From assembly GCA_015179125.1 (NCBI GenBank), contig WHVA01000239.1:97405-161404 (forward strand): a stretch of 64,000 bases of DNA. The letters run 5' to 3'. Positions 17,718 to 27,635 of the stretch are shown one piece after another (positions within the stretch are counted from its first letter, which is position 1; each line of letters begins with the position of its first letter). The DNA comes from Gautieria morchelliformis (Eukaryota > Basidiomycota > Agaricomycetes > Gomphales > Gomphaceae). Made by a program: the position numbers and the translations under genes. The notes under the pieces were generated by a model, which was given only the letters and a program-made list of their open reading frames with translations, searched no databases and had not been told where the DNA came from.

Positions 17718-20230
17718 GTTCCTAACGTCTTGTGTTGGTCCATCTCAATTTCCATTGCTTTCTCCCAGATCGGCGCATCATCACGTGATACCGCCGCTCT
17801 GTAATTCTCAGGTTCAGTGACGATTTCTCTCGTTATGTAAACCTGCTCGGTGCGTCCTGAATTATTCAGTTTCCGGTAATCCGGCCTTTGAGTGATACGC
17901 GCGCTCCGTCGGATCTCTGGAGCTGGCGCTTGTTCAGGTGGATCAGGAACGGGTGTCGTGTGGGGTGATGACGTCTGTGGGGTAGATGTGATCGGGTCCG
18001 GCACATGCTCGCGCGGTGAGTGCTCCCCCTCGAGCGGTGCCGTGTCATCATCGTCGTTGTCTGGGATAGGGTAGAGTCGGTTGTCATTTTCGTCGAATGT
18101 GATATTTCTCGAAATTTGAACATGTTTTGAGGCTTTATTGTAATACCTCCATGCTTTTGCATGTTCTGCTACTCCGACGAAGATGTGTTCTTCTGCCTTT
18201 GGATCAAGTTTAGCTCGTCGTTGATCCGGCACCATAACCCAACAATTTGTCCCGAATTCCTCTAGACGTGCTATGTTCGGCTTCTTGCCGAATAGTGCCT
18301 GGAACGGTGTTGCGTCATCTCCAAGCGCTCGCGTGGGTGATTGATTTTTGATATAACACGCGTAAGCCACGGCCTCGGGCCAGAGTATTTTTGGCAGGTT
18401 CTTGGCAAACATCATTGCCCGTGCGTGCTCGAGTAAGGTCCGGTTGAGTCGTTCGGCAATTCCATTCTGGGCTGGGGAGTATGGAGCTGTGGTCTCCATG
18501 ATAATGCCATATTTTGCACAAAATTCCTTGAAATTCTTATTGACATATTCCCCTCCATTATCTGAGCGAAACCTCTTCAGTTTCTGACCTGTTTGGGTCT
18601 CGAGGAATGCCTTGTACGTCTCGAAGTGTTTGAGCGCTTCATCTTTGGCGCTCCCAAAATAGATGACCGTGTACCTGGATTTGATGTCCGTGAAAGAATA
18701 AAAATACTTTTCACGTGATGGTCCCTCGGTCTGGGCAGGTCCCCATACATCGGATACTGTCAGGTCACCGACCTGTTCTACAGTGTCCTCGGCTCTTTTG
18801 GGGAATGGCTCCACATGCCGTTTGCCTTGTATGCATGCCTTGCACTGGCTCGGCTCGTTTGATTCGTCGATCTCAAGTCCGGTGACTAGATCGTTAGATT
18901 TCAACAACTTTATGGAGTTTATATTGACGTGCCCTAGTATCCTGTGCCATTTGTCCCATGACCGTCCCTTTGCCGCTGCGGCAAAGTCCCGTGCCTCGAC
19001 TGATCGGGTGACCCGTGCCTTCATACAGAACAGCCGCCCGCGCTTCTGTCCCTGTGCAAAGGTAACTCCGGCGCGTGATTTGAATTCGACGCCGGTGCCT
19101 GAAAAAGTGGCTGTGTTGCCCTTATCAGTCAGACGCCCTACGCTGATAAGGTTGTTCGGCGCATCCGGTGCATGCTTGACGTCACGTAGTTCGATCGTGT
19201 TCGTCTTGGCGCCGATCTTGAATTCCATGTATATAGTGCCTCGGCCTTGTGTATGTAGTACCGCGCCGGGTGAAATTCCTTCGATTTCCGATGGTTCCTC
19301 GGCATAGCTAGCGAAATCATTTCGGCTTCGAGCTATATGTGTTGTTGCCGCTGAATCGGCTAGCCAGTCGGATGCAGATATAGCACTGTATGCTACCTCC
19401 TTAGATACAAATGCGAAGTCCTTTTCTTCTGCTTGTTTGACTGTTTCTTTGTTCCCTGATTTGAACCATTTCGGTGCTTGGCCTTCCTTGCCGCCACCTT
19501 TCGCCCAACAGTCCTTCACGTAATGACCCTTCTTGCCGCAATTTCGGCATTTTCCCTTTGTTGCTCCTGAGTCATCTTTCCTAGGTCTGTGACGTTGTTG
19601 CGCCTTAAGCGCCGTCTGCCGTGCCGATCCAGCTTTCCGTGCTCGATCCTCATCGAGGACCCGAGCTATTAATATATCAGCTGTTGTCCCGGCTCCACTG
19701 GCGTTTACTGCCGTAATAAACGCCGACCAAGAATCTGGTAATGACATCAGCAACGTGTTCGAGAACTCGGTGTCACTGATGTAATGCCCCCGCGCATTCA
19801 ATTCCTGTTGAATGCCGCGGAGCTTGCGTACGTGCTCCTCCATGTTCGCGCCGTCCTCGGCAAGCGTCCGGAAGAAATCTCTTCGGAGATTTACAATCCC
19901 CACTGCTCCCTTAGATTCGAATATAGCTTGTAGACTAGTCCATACAGCAAACGCAGACATCGTCTGATTGATGTAAACTAGTTGTTCATCGGCAACTCTG
20001 AGGCAAATCTCTTTTCTAGCCTTCTTGTCCTTCCTTCTCCAATCGTCGATCTCCTGCTGTTCGGTCGCAGTGACGTTGTCGGCATCTGCCGGTCTCGGTT
20101 CCGTCTCCCTGCCGATAGCCACGTCCCACAGATCTGAGTCATCGAGTATCCACTCGAGCCGCCGGCGCCACGCCGCGTAGTTATCCCCGTTCAAGGGGTC
20201 GATCTTGTACGTGTTGTTGCTATTCGACAT
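17561..20230 (-). CDS. Cop2 Gag-protease-integrase and reverse transcriptase start
   Basis: 889 codons from an ATG 91 bases inside the LTR. Domains: Gag (UBN2/copia type) at residues 10-200; CCHC knuckle at 228-241; protease active-site strand at about 292-298 reading DSAATTH, with Ala where DSG is usual; integrase zinc domain H429, H434, C463, C466; integrase core D494, D557 and E593 (SDVWGP, RSDNGGEY, NGIAERLNRT); Asp- and Pro-rich linker; start of reverse transcriptase (GCRWVYAVKTQPDGQL). The final 20 or so residues after that point are out of frame. All enzymes up to the frameshift appear intact. Confidence 0.94.
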   Translation of the reverse strand: MSNSNNTYKIDPLNGDNYAAWRRRLEWILDDSDLWDVAIGRETEPRPADADNVTATEQQEIDDWRRKDKKARKEICLRVADEQLVYINQTMSAFAVWTSLQAIFESKGAVGIVNLRRDFFRTLAEDGANMEEHVRKLRGIQQELNARGHYISDTEFSNTLLMSLPDSWSAFITAVNASGAGTTADILIARVLDEDRARKAGSARQTALKAQQRHRPRKDDSGATKGKCRNCGKKGHYVKDCWAKGGGKEGQAPKWFKSGNKETVKQAEEKDFAFVSKEVAYSAISASDWLADSAATTHIARSRNDFASYAEEPSEIEGISPGAVLHTQGRGTIYMEFKIGAKTNTIELRDVKHAPDAPNNLISVGRLTDKGNTATFSGTGVEFKSRAGVTFAQGQKRGRLFCMKARVTRSVEARDFAAAAKGRSWDKWHRILGHVNINSIKLLKSNDLVTGLEIDESNEPSQCKACIQGKRHVEPFPKRAEDTVEQVGDLTVSDVWGPAQTEGPSREKYFYSFTDIKSRYTVIYFGSAKDEALKHFETYKAFLETQTGQKLKRFRSDNGGEYVNKNFKEFCAKYGIIMETTAPYSPAQNGIAERLNRTLLEHARAMMFAKNLPKILWPEAVAYACYIKNQSPTRALGDDATPFQALFGKKPNIARLEEFGTNCWVMVPDQRRAKLDPKAEEHIFVGVAEHAKAWRYYNKASKHVQISRNITFDENDNRLYPIPDNDDDDTAPLEGEHSPREHVPDPITSTPQTSSPHTTPVPDPPEQAPAPEIRRSARITQRPDYRKLNNSGRTEQVYITREIVTEPENYRAAVSRDDAPIWEKAMEIEMDQHKTLGTWELTELPPGRIAIGCRWVYAVKTQPDGQLIRLKQGSWLKDSHRGQGWITTR

Positions 20231-20309
20231 CGTCGATCGGTTATTGAGTCGTTGGAGTATAGAGTGTGATTTGGAGTAAGCTAGATGTGTAATAGTTTAG
20301 TTATGGTCG

Positions 20310-20321
20310 GGGCCCATAACC
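20310..20321 (-). promoter_or_regulatory. Cop2 primer-binding site, anticodon-region type
   Basis: GGTTATGGGCCC on the minus strand abuts the LTR end directly and is complementary to the anticodon stem-loop of initiator tRNA-Met. Confidence 0.88.
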
Positions 20322-20544
20322 TGTAGAACGAAGGAGTAAATATGATCTGATATCCTATCTTGATCTCAAGTAGATCGTTCCTTTATATACAAATTATAAT
20401 GTTCATTATATTACCAATCCCTTCGAGCTGCTGTGCCGATGCGATGCCGGCGCACCAGCAACCCGGGGTCGAGAGCGATCTCGAACCTCCGGCTAAATGC
20501 GTGCCGGCTCTGCCTCGGCGGTGTCATCGTCCCGATTACTAACA
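20322..20544 (-). repeat. Cop2 5' LTR
   Basis: 223 bp, identical by eye to the other LTR. A TATA box (TATATAAAGG on the minus strand) starts near 20389, so transcripts should begin roughly 30 bases further, still inside the LTR. Confidence 0.95.
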
Positions 20545-22386
20545 GGTATAACTGTTAGGTACGCAGCGGTGAATTATGTAAGGGTCGGTATCCTGAAGTG
20601 AACCTGTGCCTTGATCTGTGCGAGGTTGTAATGATGGTATATGAAGAACATTCATGGTGCTGACCTTCCATGGCAGAGACGGTGACAGACACCCACCGTA
20701 CAGGCAGGCAGGACATCGACAGTACGGCAGGACATCAGACATGCAACCCTCTCCTGACCGATGGTCCATCGCGCACAACGGTCTGCGAAGTCCTGAATCG
20801 AAGACATCACACAGTCATGTCCTGTCCTTGATAGGGACTTCCAGGGGGTGGAGGGAATTGCAGGCAGCGGTGGAGGAACATGCAAGCCCTAGGATGATAC
20901 CGATGGAAGAAAGCAACATTGGGCTCAATTGTCGTGGGTAGGGCGCATGTGCGAGGGTGGTGGATGTCAGGTACGATGGTGCCATAATGTCATACCTGTG
21001 GTCGACCGGGGTGCGTTCACCCTGCATTACTTGAAGTGTTCAGCGCCTTGACCACGCGGACTCGCATCTGGAACAGAACAACGTTGCTTACCACTTAGCC
21101 GGTTGAGCTTAGCTACGGAGCTCCGAAGAATCACTGACACTCAGTGGCCCTTCCATGACTTTAGCTTGTCCGGATACCATTCCTGCCGAAGACAGCCTCG
21201 CAACAACCGCTGAATATTACCGCTCTCCAGACCAGTACAGAGTCATGGGATGTGAGGGAACCGGAGATAGAGCTGGAGCACGAATCCCCGTGGGGTGGTA
21301 TACTTTCATAATCGAAGATGGCGGGTTCCGGAGGTCCTACAGCGCGAATCAGGTCACAATACTGAGAGTTTGGCAGACGGTAAACGTTACCCATAAGCGC
21401 AGGTGCCCGTCCTGCGAGCCACTCGCAAAGAGGTAGAGCAGGAATGGAGAGATAGCTAGCTTATTGACTGCGCGCTTGCGTTCCTTTATTCTCGTTTCTG
21501 GCTGCGTAATGTGAGTACTCTGCGTAACCCACGCCAACGCACTATACTTGGACCCCGACTTGTTAACATCCCAATAAATAATCTCCCCATTCCTCGCAGT
21601 AGTAACGATCTTGTTGTCGAGCGCTTCGTGCGTGTCACGCTGGGACGGGTCGCAAGCTGACGAAGAGCGAAACACTCACTTCCGCGTGCCCACACAACAT
21701 CGGTCGGAGCACTGTCAATCTTCAGTCAGGAGCCCATCCACACGTTGGTCCCAATTTCGATGCTCCGCCTGAATTAGTGCATATTCTGGCATCCGTCGAG
21801 CTGCCGCTAGAAATCGGCCTAATATGGGGTCGAGATGGCGACTTCCGCGCGCGAATGGGGTCAGTTATGTATATAATTCGAAGTACTATATAGGGAGGTC
21901 ATAGTATCAGGTATTTAAAACACATAGACACAGGATGACGATGTCGGAAACGAACGCACCATCCCTCCCAGCGACAACACATCTCGAGCCATCTTCGGAT
22001 GTGGCAAATTGAAATGTCCTCCACCGACCGTGCATGCGCGAATATCGTACTGTTCTCGAGGGGCCCTGATATTTGTGATGTCTTTGGTCGGGGTAGACCG
22101 GAGGTAGCATCGCACGGTCCAGGAATTGCAAGGATCGAGATACTTATGGTCGCCAAATTTGCCGGCGTTTGCTGCCGCGGCTTTTTGCCGCCCGCAGACT
22201 ATCCCACGGTGAAGGCACGTGACCTCTCGCATTGCGGTATGGTACAACGTGCACGTACTGAGAACCGGGATACGGTCACCGTATGTAAAGGCATAAGGAC
22301 TGTCGGCAGCAGAATTTACGACCCACACAAAGGATGTCCTTTGTGAGCGACACGCAAAATATTAGCAATCAGCGCCAGCGACAATC
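20545..22386. repeat. Segmental duplication SD1, copy 1, part right of Cop2
   Basis: Nearly collinear with 35332-37158, differing by scattered substitutions and short indels. It carries the N-terminal WDR24/Rtc1 pseudogene on the minus strand. Confidence 0.9.
21226..22131 (-). pseudogene. WDR24/Rtc1-like gene, N-terminal WD repeats, copy 1
   Basis: Pieces of the WD40 propeller of the SEACAT/GATOR2 subunit WDR24 (yeast Rtc1/Sea2), which regulates TORC1 at the vacuole or lysosome. Readable blocks on the minus strand: ATSEDGSRCVVAG (about 22020), LKIDSAPTDVVW (about 21725), IVTTARNGEIIYWDVNKSG (about 21600), RAVNKLAISPFL with GSQDGHLRLW (about 21395-21480), then after a 54-nt GT-AG intron (21337-21390) DLRNPPSSIMKVYHPTGIRA, ending at TAA at 21226. 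Small frameshifts separate some blocks. The C-terminal half is absent; a matching half lies at 27630-30190. Family identity rests on block order and wording recalled from WDR24 proteins. Confidence 0.75.
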
Positions 22387-22508
22387 GACCCGTACCCAGG
22401 GAGGTGGCACCGGGTGGGAGGCGTAGTCGATGTCTTGAGGTCTGGCGACGTTTCGATTAGGATCGGTCACGAGATGATGCGCGGGACATTCTATTTCTAT
22501 AGAGATAC

Positions 22509-23151
22509 AATGAGTCAGGCACGCGAAGATCATAGCCTCCGTGCGTAACATCGCCATTGCGTCGCAGCTGCCCGAGCTAAACCGTACGATCTGATGGCCC
22601 CGGTGTCAGGACCAATGCATGTAGACCGATGAAGTTAAGTTGACTCACCCAAGATTTTTGCTAAATGTCTCACTGCTATGTACCCATGGCACAGGTCCCC
22701 AAGGGAAGCCGTCCCGATGAGATGTGTACTACCCATCCGGCCTTCAGAGATGAATTATGGCTGGCGGGCACGTGTCGGGAGCGTTGCTAATGCGTTCCTT
22801 CGGCTTCGGACTCCTGGCTTCAGGCTCCTGGCTACTTGACTTCTTGCGCTTCTTCCTCCCGATCTTGGCGACTTGCCTGTTGCCAATCGGAGCTTGGCGC
22901 TCGATGCTTCCATTGATTGCCCTGTCTGTTGCTTCCGTACTTCCGTGTGCCGGTTATAGCGCCGGTCCCCACTTTGTGTACAGCGCAACCATTTTTTGTC
23001 CATGAGCGCGGAGACGTATGTTCCATCGGGTCTCTACTCGGTAGCGTTCTCTCCAGACGGCAAGCGCATCGTCTCGGGATCCGATGACGAGACAATCCGG
23101 GTCACCGGGTGTGGGACCCAGAAATGCTTCTTTCTTATATCACCGAGCTTG
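22509..23151 (+). repeat. Dispersed repeat R3, copy 1, with a WD40-repeat fragment
   Basis: Matches 53411-54019. It includes a segment akin to the start of repeat R1 (about 22760-23010) and, at about 23026-23105, a short coding relic GLYSVAFSPDGKRIVSGSDD typical of fungal N-terminal-effector/NACHT-type WD40 proteins. In the second copy this relic has an internal deletion. It is a captured gene fragment, not a gene. Confidence 0.6.
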
Positions 23152-23218
23152 AGTAGCCGAGATATATATATACTGAGCGCTCGGCACCCTACTTCCACAC
23201 GCCGTACAGGGCAGGTAT

Positions 23219-24267
23219 TGGGTGACTATCCGTAACCCAAATTCCTAAAGTCGCAGTTCTAAACCGTGGGAGCGATCCACGTCCCCTCATTTAGAACACA
23301 GTTCCAAACCGTAGTGCCAAATTTAGGACATGTCCTAGCTGCTCGGCCCTCAAGTGTGCCGATATGGAGTTCACCCTCACGACCGACCTCAAGGAAGAGG
23401 AAGAACCCCTACAATATTATCTGTGAGTCTATTATATTGCACCTACAACGTGCGCACACTTGTAAGTGCATTGGGCTGAATCAGATTCGGGCAGTATATT
23501 TTGACATCTGGAGGAGAGCTGAATGTGATGGTATCTTGGTTTCATATTGGGTGGAGGAGCACTAAATTCTACTGTCAAGTTTGGATATATTTAAGTATTT
23601 ATTGTTCTTCGCACTTATTCGCCCGCAAATTCTGGATGCATGTTGAGATGGTGTACAGACATTCAACCCCATCTTCTCCTGGTTCGCACTCGTAAGTTTT
23701 CCCTCTTTCCCTGGCAATCATGGAATGGTTCGCGCAGGGTTGCCTGCGAAGGGCTAGCGCAACTTATATTGCATTTGTATGTCGGCCTATGGTGTGTTTC
23801 CCTCTTGTACCACAGACCTGACAACCCTTTGTATCAGAGCATCGTGAGTAGTAATGCGTTAGAAGATCTTGCTTATACCATCTGGAATTTTGTTTATTTT
23901 TTCTCCGAAAAACAATTTTAAAAACTACATACTACTATATTAATATTTAGTTCTCATTGGAGGGTGGATTAATGTCCTCAACACAATGTTGACTTTTCTT
24001 CTACCTAGGCCTCTTAGTCATGTGTTTCGGGAGCAAAACCCGAAAAGGGACCTTCGCTATCAAATTGGTGGTGGGTAAGGTTTGGAACAGCAAAAAAAAT
24101 CTAGGAAGGGGGTCCGGACCCCCTTCCTAGATGTTGCGTTTAGGATCGTGCGTTCACCATCGGCGGGGCTTGAATTAGTCATGTGATCATCGGCTAAGGA
24201 GCGGAGCGGGTATCCGAATGATCTAGAACCACGAATTTAGGAATTTGGGCTTACGGATAGTCACCCA
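23219..24267. mobile_element. TIR element of about 1.05 kb (non-autonomous)
   Basis: Terminal inverted repeats of about 34 bp begin TGGGTGACTATCCGTAA on the left (23219) and its complement on the right (ending 24267), with one small gap and two mismatches. No transposase is encoded. Positions 23231-24083 have a second, truncated copy at 41754-42601 that has lost both outer TIR ends. Comparison with 54010-54025 shows that the surrounding repeat is uninterrupted there, so this block (with about 68 extra bases on its left) is an insertion. No clean target duplication was identified. Confidence 0.6.
24099..24132. other. Perfect 34-bp palindrome
   Basis: Two 17-base arms (ATCTAGGAAGGGGGTCC and its complement) abut with no spacer, preceded by a run of eight A. 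The second copy of the surrounding element does not extend this far. Confidence 0.9.
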
Positions 24268-24274
24268 TTGATGA

Positions 24275-26149
24275 GTGTGGCGTGATGGATGATCGCCGCG
24301 TGATCGTGATCGTGTGGCGTGATTCATGATCGTGTTCGCGTGGCGTAATTGATTGCGGGTGGCGGCCTGATCGTGATCGGTTGGCGCGTGCCTGATCAGG
24401 CTCGTGACGCGCCACGTCATCATGGCTCCCGTGCGTAACTGGCGATTCTCAATGGCCGTCTATTGCTAGAGCCTTTCTATCGACCCTAGAGTATATCTGT
24501 CCTGAGACTCTCCGTCCACCTTCCGCCGTTGTTCCCTCTTCCCACTTTCCGGCCCCTGGTAGTGTGCGTGTGCGTGCCTGAGCTGGTACCGTCTGCCTCT
24601 TGGCACTCCACCTTTCCTGTTCTTCCCTCGTTCTCGTTCCTTTCCCGTCTCCCTCCATGCCGCTTGCCGTTCTGCCTCCCGTTCCATCACGCAACTGCTT
24701 TCCATATAAGCGCACTCTCGCCTTCACCCACTCCACCATACGACTACCGGTAGAACGCAAGGCAATCATACCCTCTGTCTCAGAACTCCATGCGTCGGGT
24801 GTGTCGTGGTGTGGCTTGGGTCCTGCGATGCTTCAGGAGGTGCGTCCTCCTTCCCATATTCGCGTCCCAAGGCCATCTCGCGTTCTGGCCTAGCAGCCTT
24901 GTCAGGTCGGGCATGACGTAGTATGGAATTTTGCAGTGCGTCCTTTCCTGGCAACCTCGCACACGTCGACGACCAGTGGCGCAGTACAAGCTCTCACCCA
25001 CACTCTCCAAGCCTCGCGTCCCGTCCTAATATCCAGCTCGACGGCATCGACGGGTGCTTCACGCCTGCCTGTCTTTATGTCAGCATGTCTGTGTAGGCCC
25101 TTGGCGTTGAGGGGAGTGGAAAGGGTGCCAATGGGTGTCGCTGGAGCTAGAGGATGTGATGCTTATGACGGTGGCAGAATGGAACGACATGGTGAGAGGA
25201 CAACATGAGGCAATGAGGAGGGGGACGACTCGGACGGACGAGCGCCCACGCTCGCACCCGCATGGAATCTGAGACAAGGGAGAATTACGGGGTGGGACGA
25301 TGAGATGAGAGGACGACAGGATGAGAATGAGATGGAAGGATGAAAGAATGACATGGGACGATGGAACGGTAAGACAATGCCGCGCACGAACGATGAAGGA
25401 GGACAAACCTCTGGTCAATGAGTATGATGGATGACACTTCGACACTTCAGTGCGTCAAGGAGTCAATGAGTCGACCCTGAGCCAATTCAGCTCACACTCA
25501 TCCTACCCCACGGTCATGAGTCTGAGGTATGCGGCCGTGGCGTGGTTAGTGTTGAGCGTACACAGCTTGTGTTCGACACATGCTTGGAGGGAGGCCTTCG
25601 GTGAGGCGCATGCCTTATGTTTGAAGTGGTCCACCCTCCCGCATATTCTTGAATTGACCCTTGTCCACGGTCCGTTCTGGTCAACGTAAGCCAAGCATTG
25701 ACCGAAGGAAAGATGGGGAAAAACCAGAAAGTCCCTCGACGCCTACGTCCAAGACAGAATCATTCTTGAAAGGCCGGACAATGCGACCTACCGTGGAGTT
25801 ACCGAAGCCACCGACCAGCCCACTCTTTGTCGGCTGGTCTCTCCGCTCCCGACCCCGCCGATAAACATCCTGCCAGTTCCGCCTCTTCCACCCACCCTCC
25901 TTTTGTTCCCTATCACGCGTCGAGCCCATCCTTCCGACGCCGACGCCGACGTCCCTGCCGCATCTCCCATTTTCCCCGTCGCGCGCCAGCGTAGCTAAGC
26001 AGATTGCCTTTATCAACCTCCGCACCTCCTCGCGCGCTGTCCCCGCACCCCAGTCTGCATACCCGCCAAGCCATCCGTTTTCCGCTCGAGCGAGGCTTTC
26101 GGTGGTGCCCTTCAAGTTCCCACCTCGAGCTGAGGTAAATCGTCGTTAA
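24275..26149. repeat. Dispersed repeat R5, copy 1
   Basis: Parts match 54015-55129 directly and 52330-52680 in inverse orientation. The left end is a run of GTGATCGTGATCG-like motifs. The right end (about 25930-26110) reads as a possible protein piece conserved in the second copy (see 54782-55120). No intact gene was found. Confidence 0.6.
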
Positions 26150-27355
26150 CCATCAATCCCGGGGATTCGGTTGCGAGTGAGACGTCCTGCGTCCTACGAC
26201 GGTTTCTCCCACGTGACCCCGTCGGCGCTTGAGAGATGAATTGGCGCCACGTGTGCCTCTTGCTTGCTTCGGGTTCCTGGCTATGTACTCTTCTTGCGCT
26301 TCTTCCTCGTGATCTTGGCGACTTGCCGCCGTCCCTGTGGTGCTTCTGTACTCGGAGTTTGGCGCTGGATGCTTCCATTGATTGCGTTTTCTGCTGCTTC
26401 CGTCGTTCCGTGCGCCGGTTATAGCCCCGGTCCCCGCTGGCTGTACGGCGCAACCCCTTCCGTGTGCGCATTCCGTGGAGGAGTGTGGAGACGTTTATGT
26501 TCTATTATTTTCGCCGTCTGCCATTCTTTTTATTTTTATTTTTATTTTTATTTTTATTCTTGCTCGCCTCCACGCACACCAGATGGTCGCTGACACTACT
26601 CGCAGGGATAACGAGAGGCCTTCCGAACCCCGGCGACTCTGCGGACAAGTGGAGTTTGGCCAAGAGCACGGCCGTGTCGCAACGTGTGCTGCACCGAACC
26701 GCCTCGGGAGATAGTACGAACAGCAGTGGGACGGGTGCTATCGCTGCATCATATGAGGACCTTGTGGATGGGGTGGGAGCGGGGATGCAGCCGCCTCAAG
26801 CGTGGTGACCACCTCGCTCACAGATAATAGGTGAGTCCCCTGTGTTACGCTCAACTGCCCAATAAGGCAACCCGGCCTCGGCACGAGGACGGGTTTCCAT
26901 GTTTCCATGGCCGCCGACCGGTCTTTAGCTATCAGTCGCATGCTGATGCTGATGTGGAAACGGGACTCTGGTGAGATTGCAATTTAGTACTTTGGGTTCA
27001 CTATGAAACTGCTCAAGCACAAGACAGGCTTCGTTTTGCTGTGTATTTACACTCTATCTTACCCACATGCCCGCCAACACAACGCTTACTGAAGGACTGT
27101 ACCTGGAAGAAATAAATGGACAAGGAGAAGCGAGCGCGAAGGAAGCGACGAGGAGATGATGCGAGGAGAAACGATGGATGAGTGACTCGGCACAGGCTGT
27201 AATGTAGTGTGTAAATAATGGCTAGCGTCGTTGTAATTGGAAAAACCAAGTGTCAGTATGTTCTGAATGTTGAATAGAGTCTATGCGAAGGGGAACATCT
27301 GTGCACCAACCGTGCGCCCCCGCTCGTGCTCCCTGTACTCAGACTACGCACCACG
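26150..27355 (+). repeat. Dispersed repeat R1, full-length copy a
   Basis: A repeat of about 1.2-1.3 kb running from a GGTTGCGAGTGAGACGTCC-like start to a CAGACTACGCACCACG-like end. Other long copies: 30410-31665 and 55130-56425; partial copies at 34300-34660, 43085-43450, 48005-48642 and 57930-58391. Contains a (TTTTTA)n run at about 26525-26560. No protein could be followed consistently between copies. Confidence 0.65.
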
Positions 27356-27379
27356 GACAAGAGCCGCCGCCATGCGCAG

Positions 27380-27635
27380 CATTGCGCACAAGTTCAATCA
27401 CCGGCCCGCCTTCGCCCATCCTACAGCGCGCCGCCACCACGCACACGGGGAAGCGCAGGAGCGGGGGGACGCACGCGTGCGTGTACAGCGCGTTTGCGAG
27501 CGTCGTGAGGGTGAGGAGCAAGGGTCCCCCTCATGTGGCGTCGTGGGCGTAGGGTTTGCCAGCGTAGGCGATGGCTCCTGGGGGCGCGCTTTGGCCCGCT
27601 CGAAGACGGTGTCGGCAGCAAGGGCGAGGAGAGGA
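27380..27635 (-). pseudogene. Gene X fragment (short copy)
   Basis: Matches the LTLTTLAKALYTHA exon region of gene X (see 44930-47990), directly abutting the truncated 3' end of the WDR24/Rtc1 pseudogene on one side and repeat R1 on the other. Only about 250 bp are present. Confidence 0.5.

Larger units (their letters stand above)
16038..20544 (-). mobile_element. Copia LTR retrotransposon Cop2, nearly intact
   Basis: A complete minus-strand copia element of 4507 bp. The two 223-bp LTRs appear identical and the flanks carry a perfect 5-bp target duplication (GGTAT at 16033-16037 and 20545-20549). Primer-binding site and polypurine tract are in place. The only visible defect is one frameshift inside reverse transcriptase near 17625. 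Identical LTRs mean a very recent insertion. The orthologous empty site survives in the duplicated segment at about 35327-35342. Confidence 0.96.

Noticed and set aside
22996..23235. A WD40 protein gene at 23.0 kb
   Set aside because: Only one WD blade is present and the frame continues into non-WD repeat sequence.
24099..24132. 34-bp palindrome as a transcription terminator
   Set aside because: Intrinsic hairpin terminators are not used by fungal RNA polymerase II, and no gene ends here.
24449..25445. Several 70-120-codon ORFs on both strands in repeat R5
   Set aside because: Overlapping ORFs in biased sequence, not preserved in length or frame in the second copy at 54 kb.
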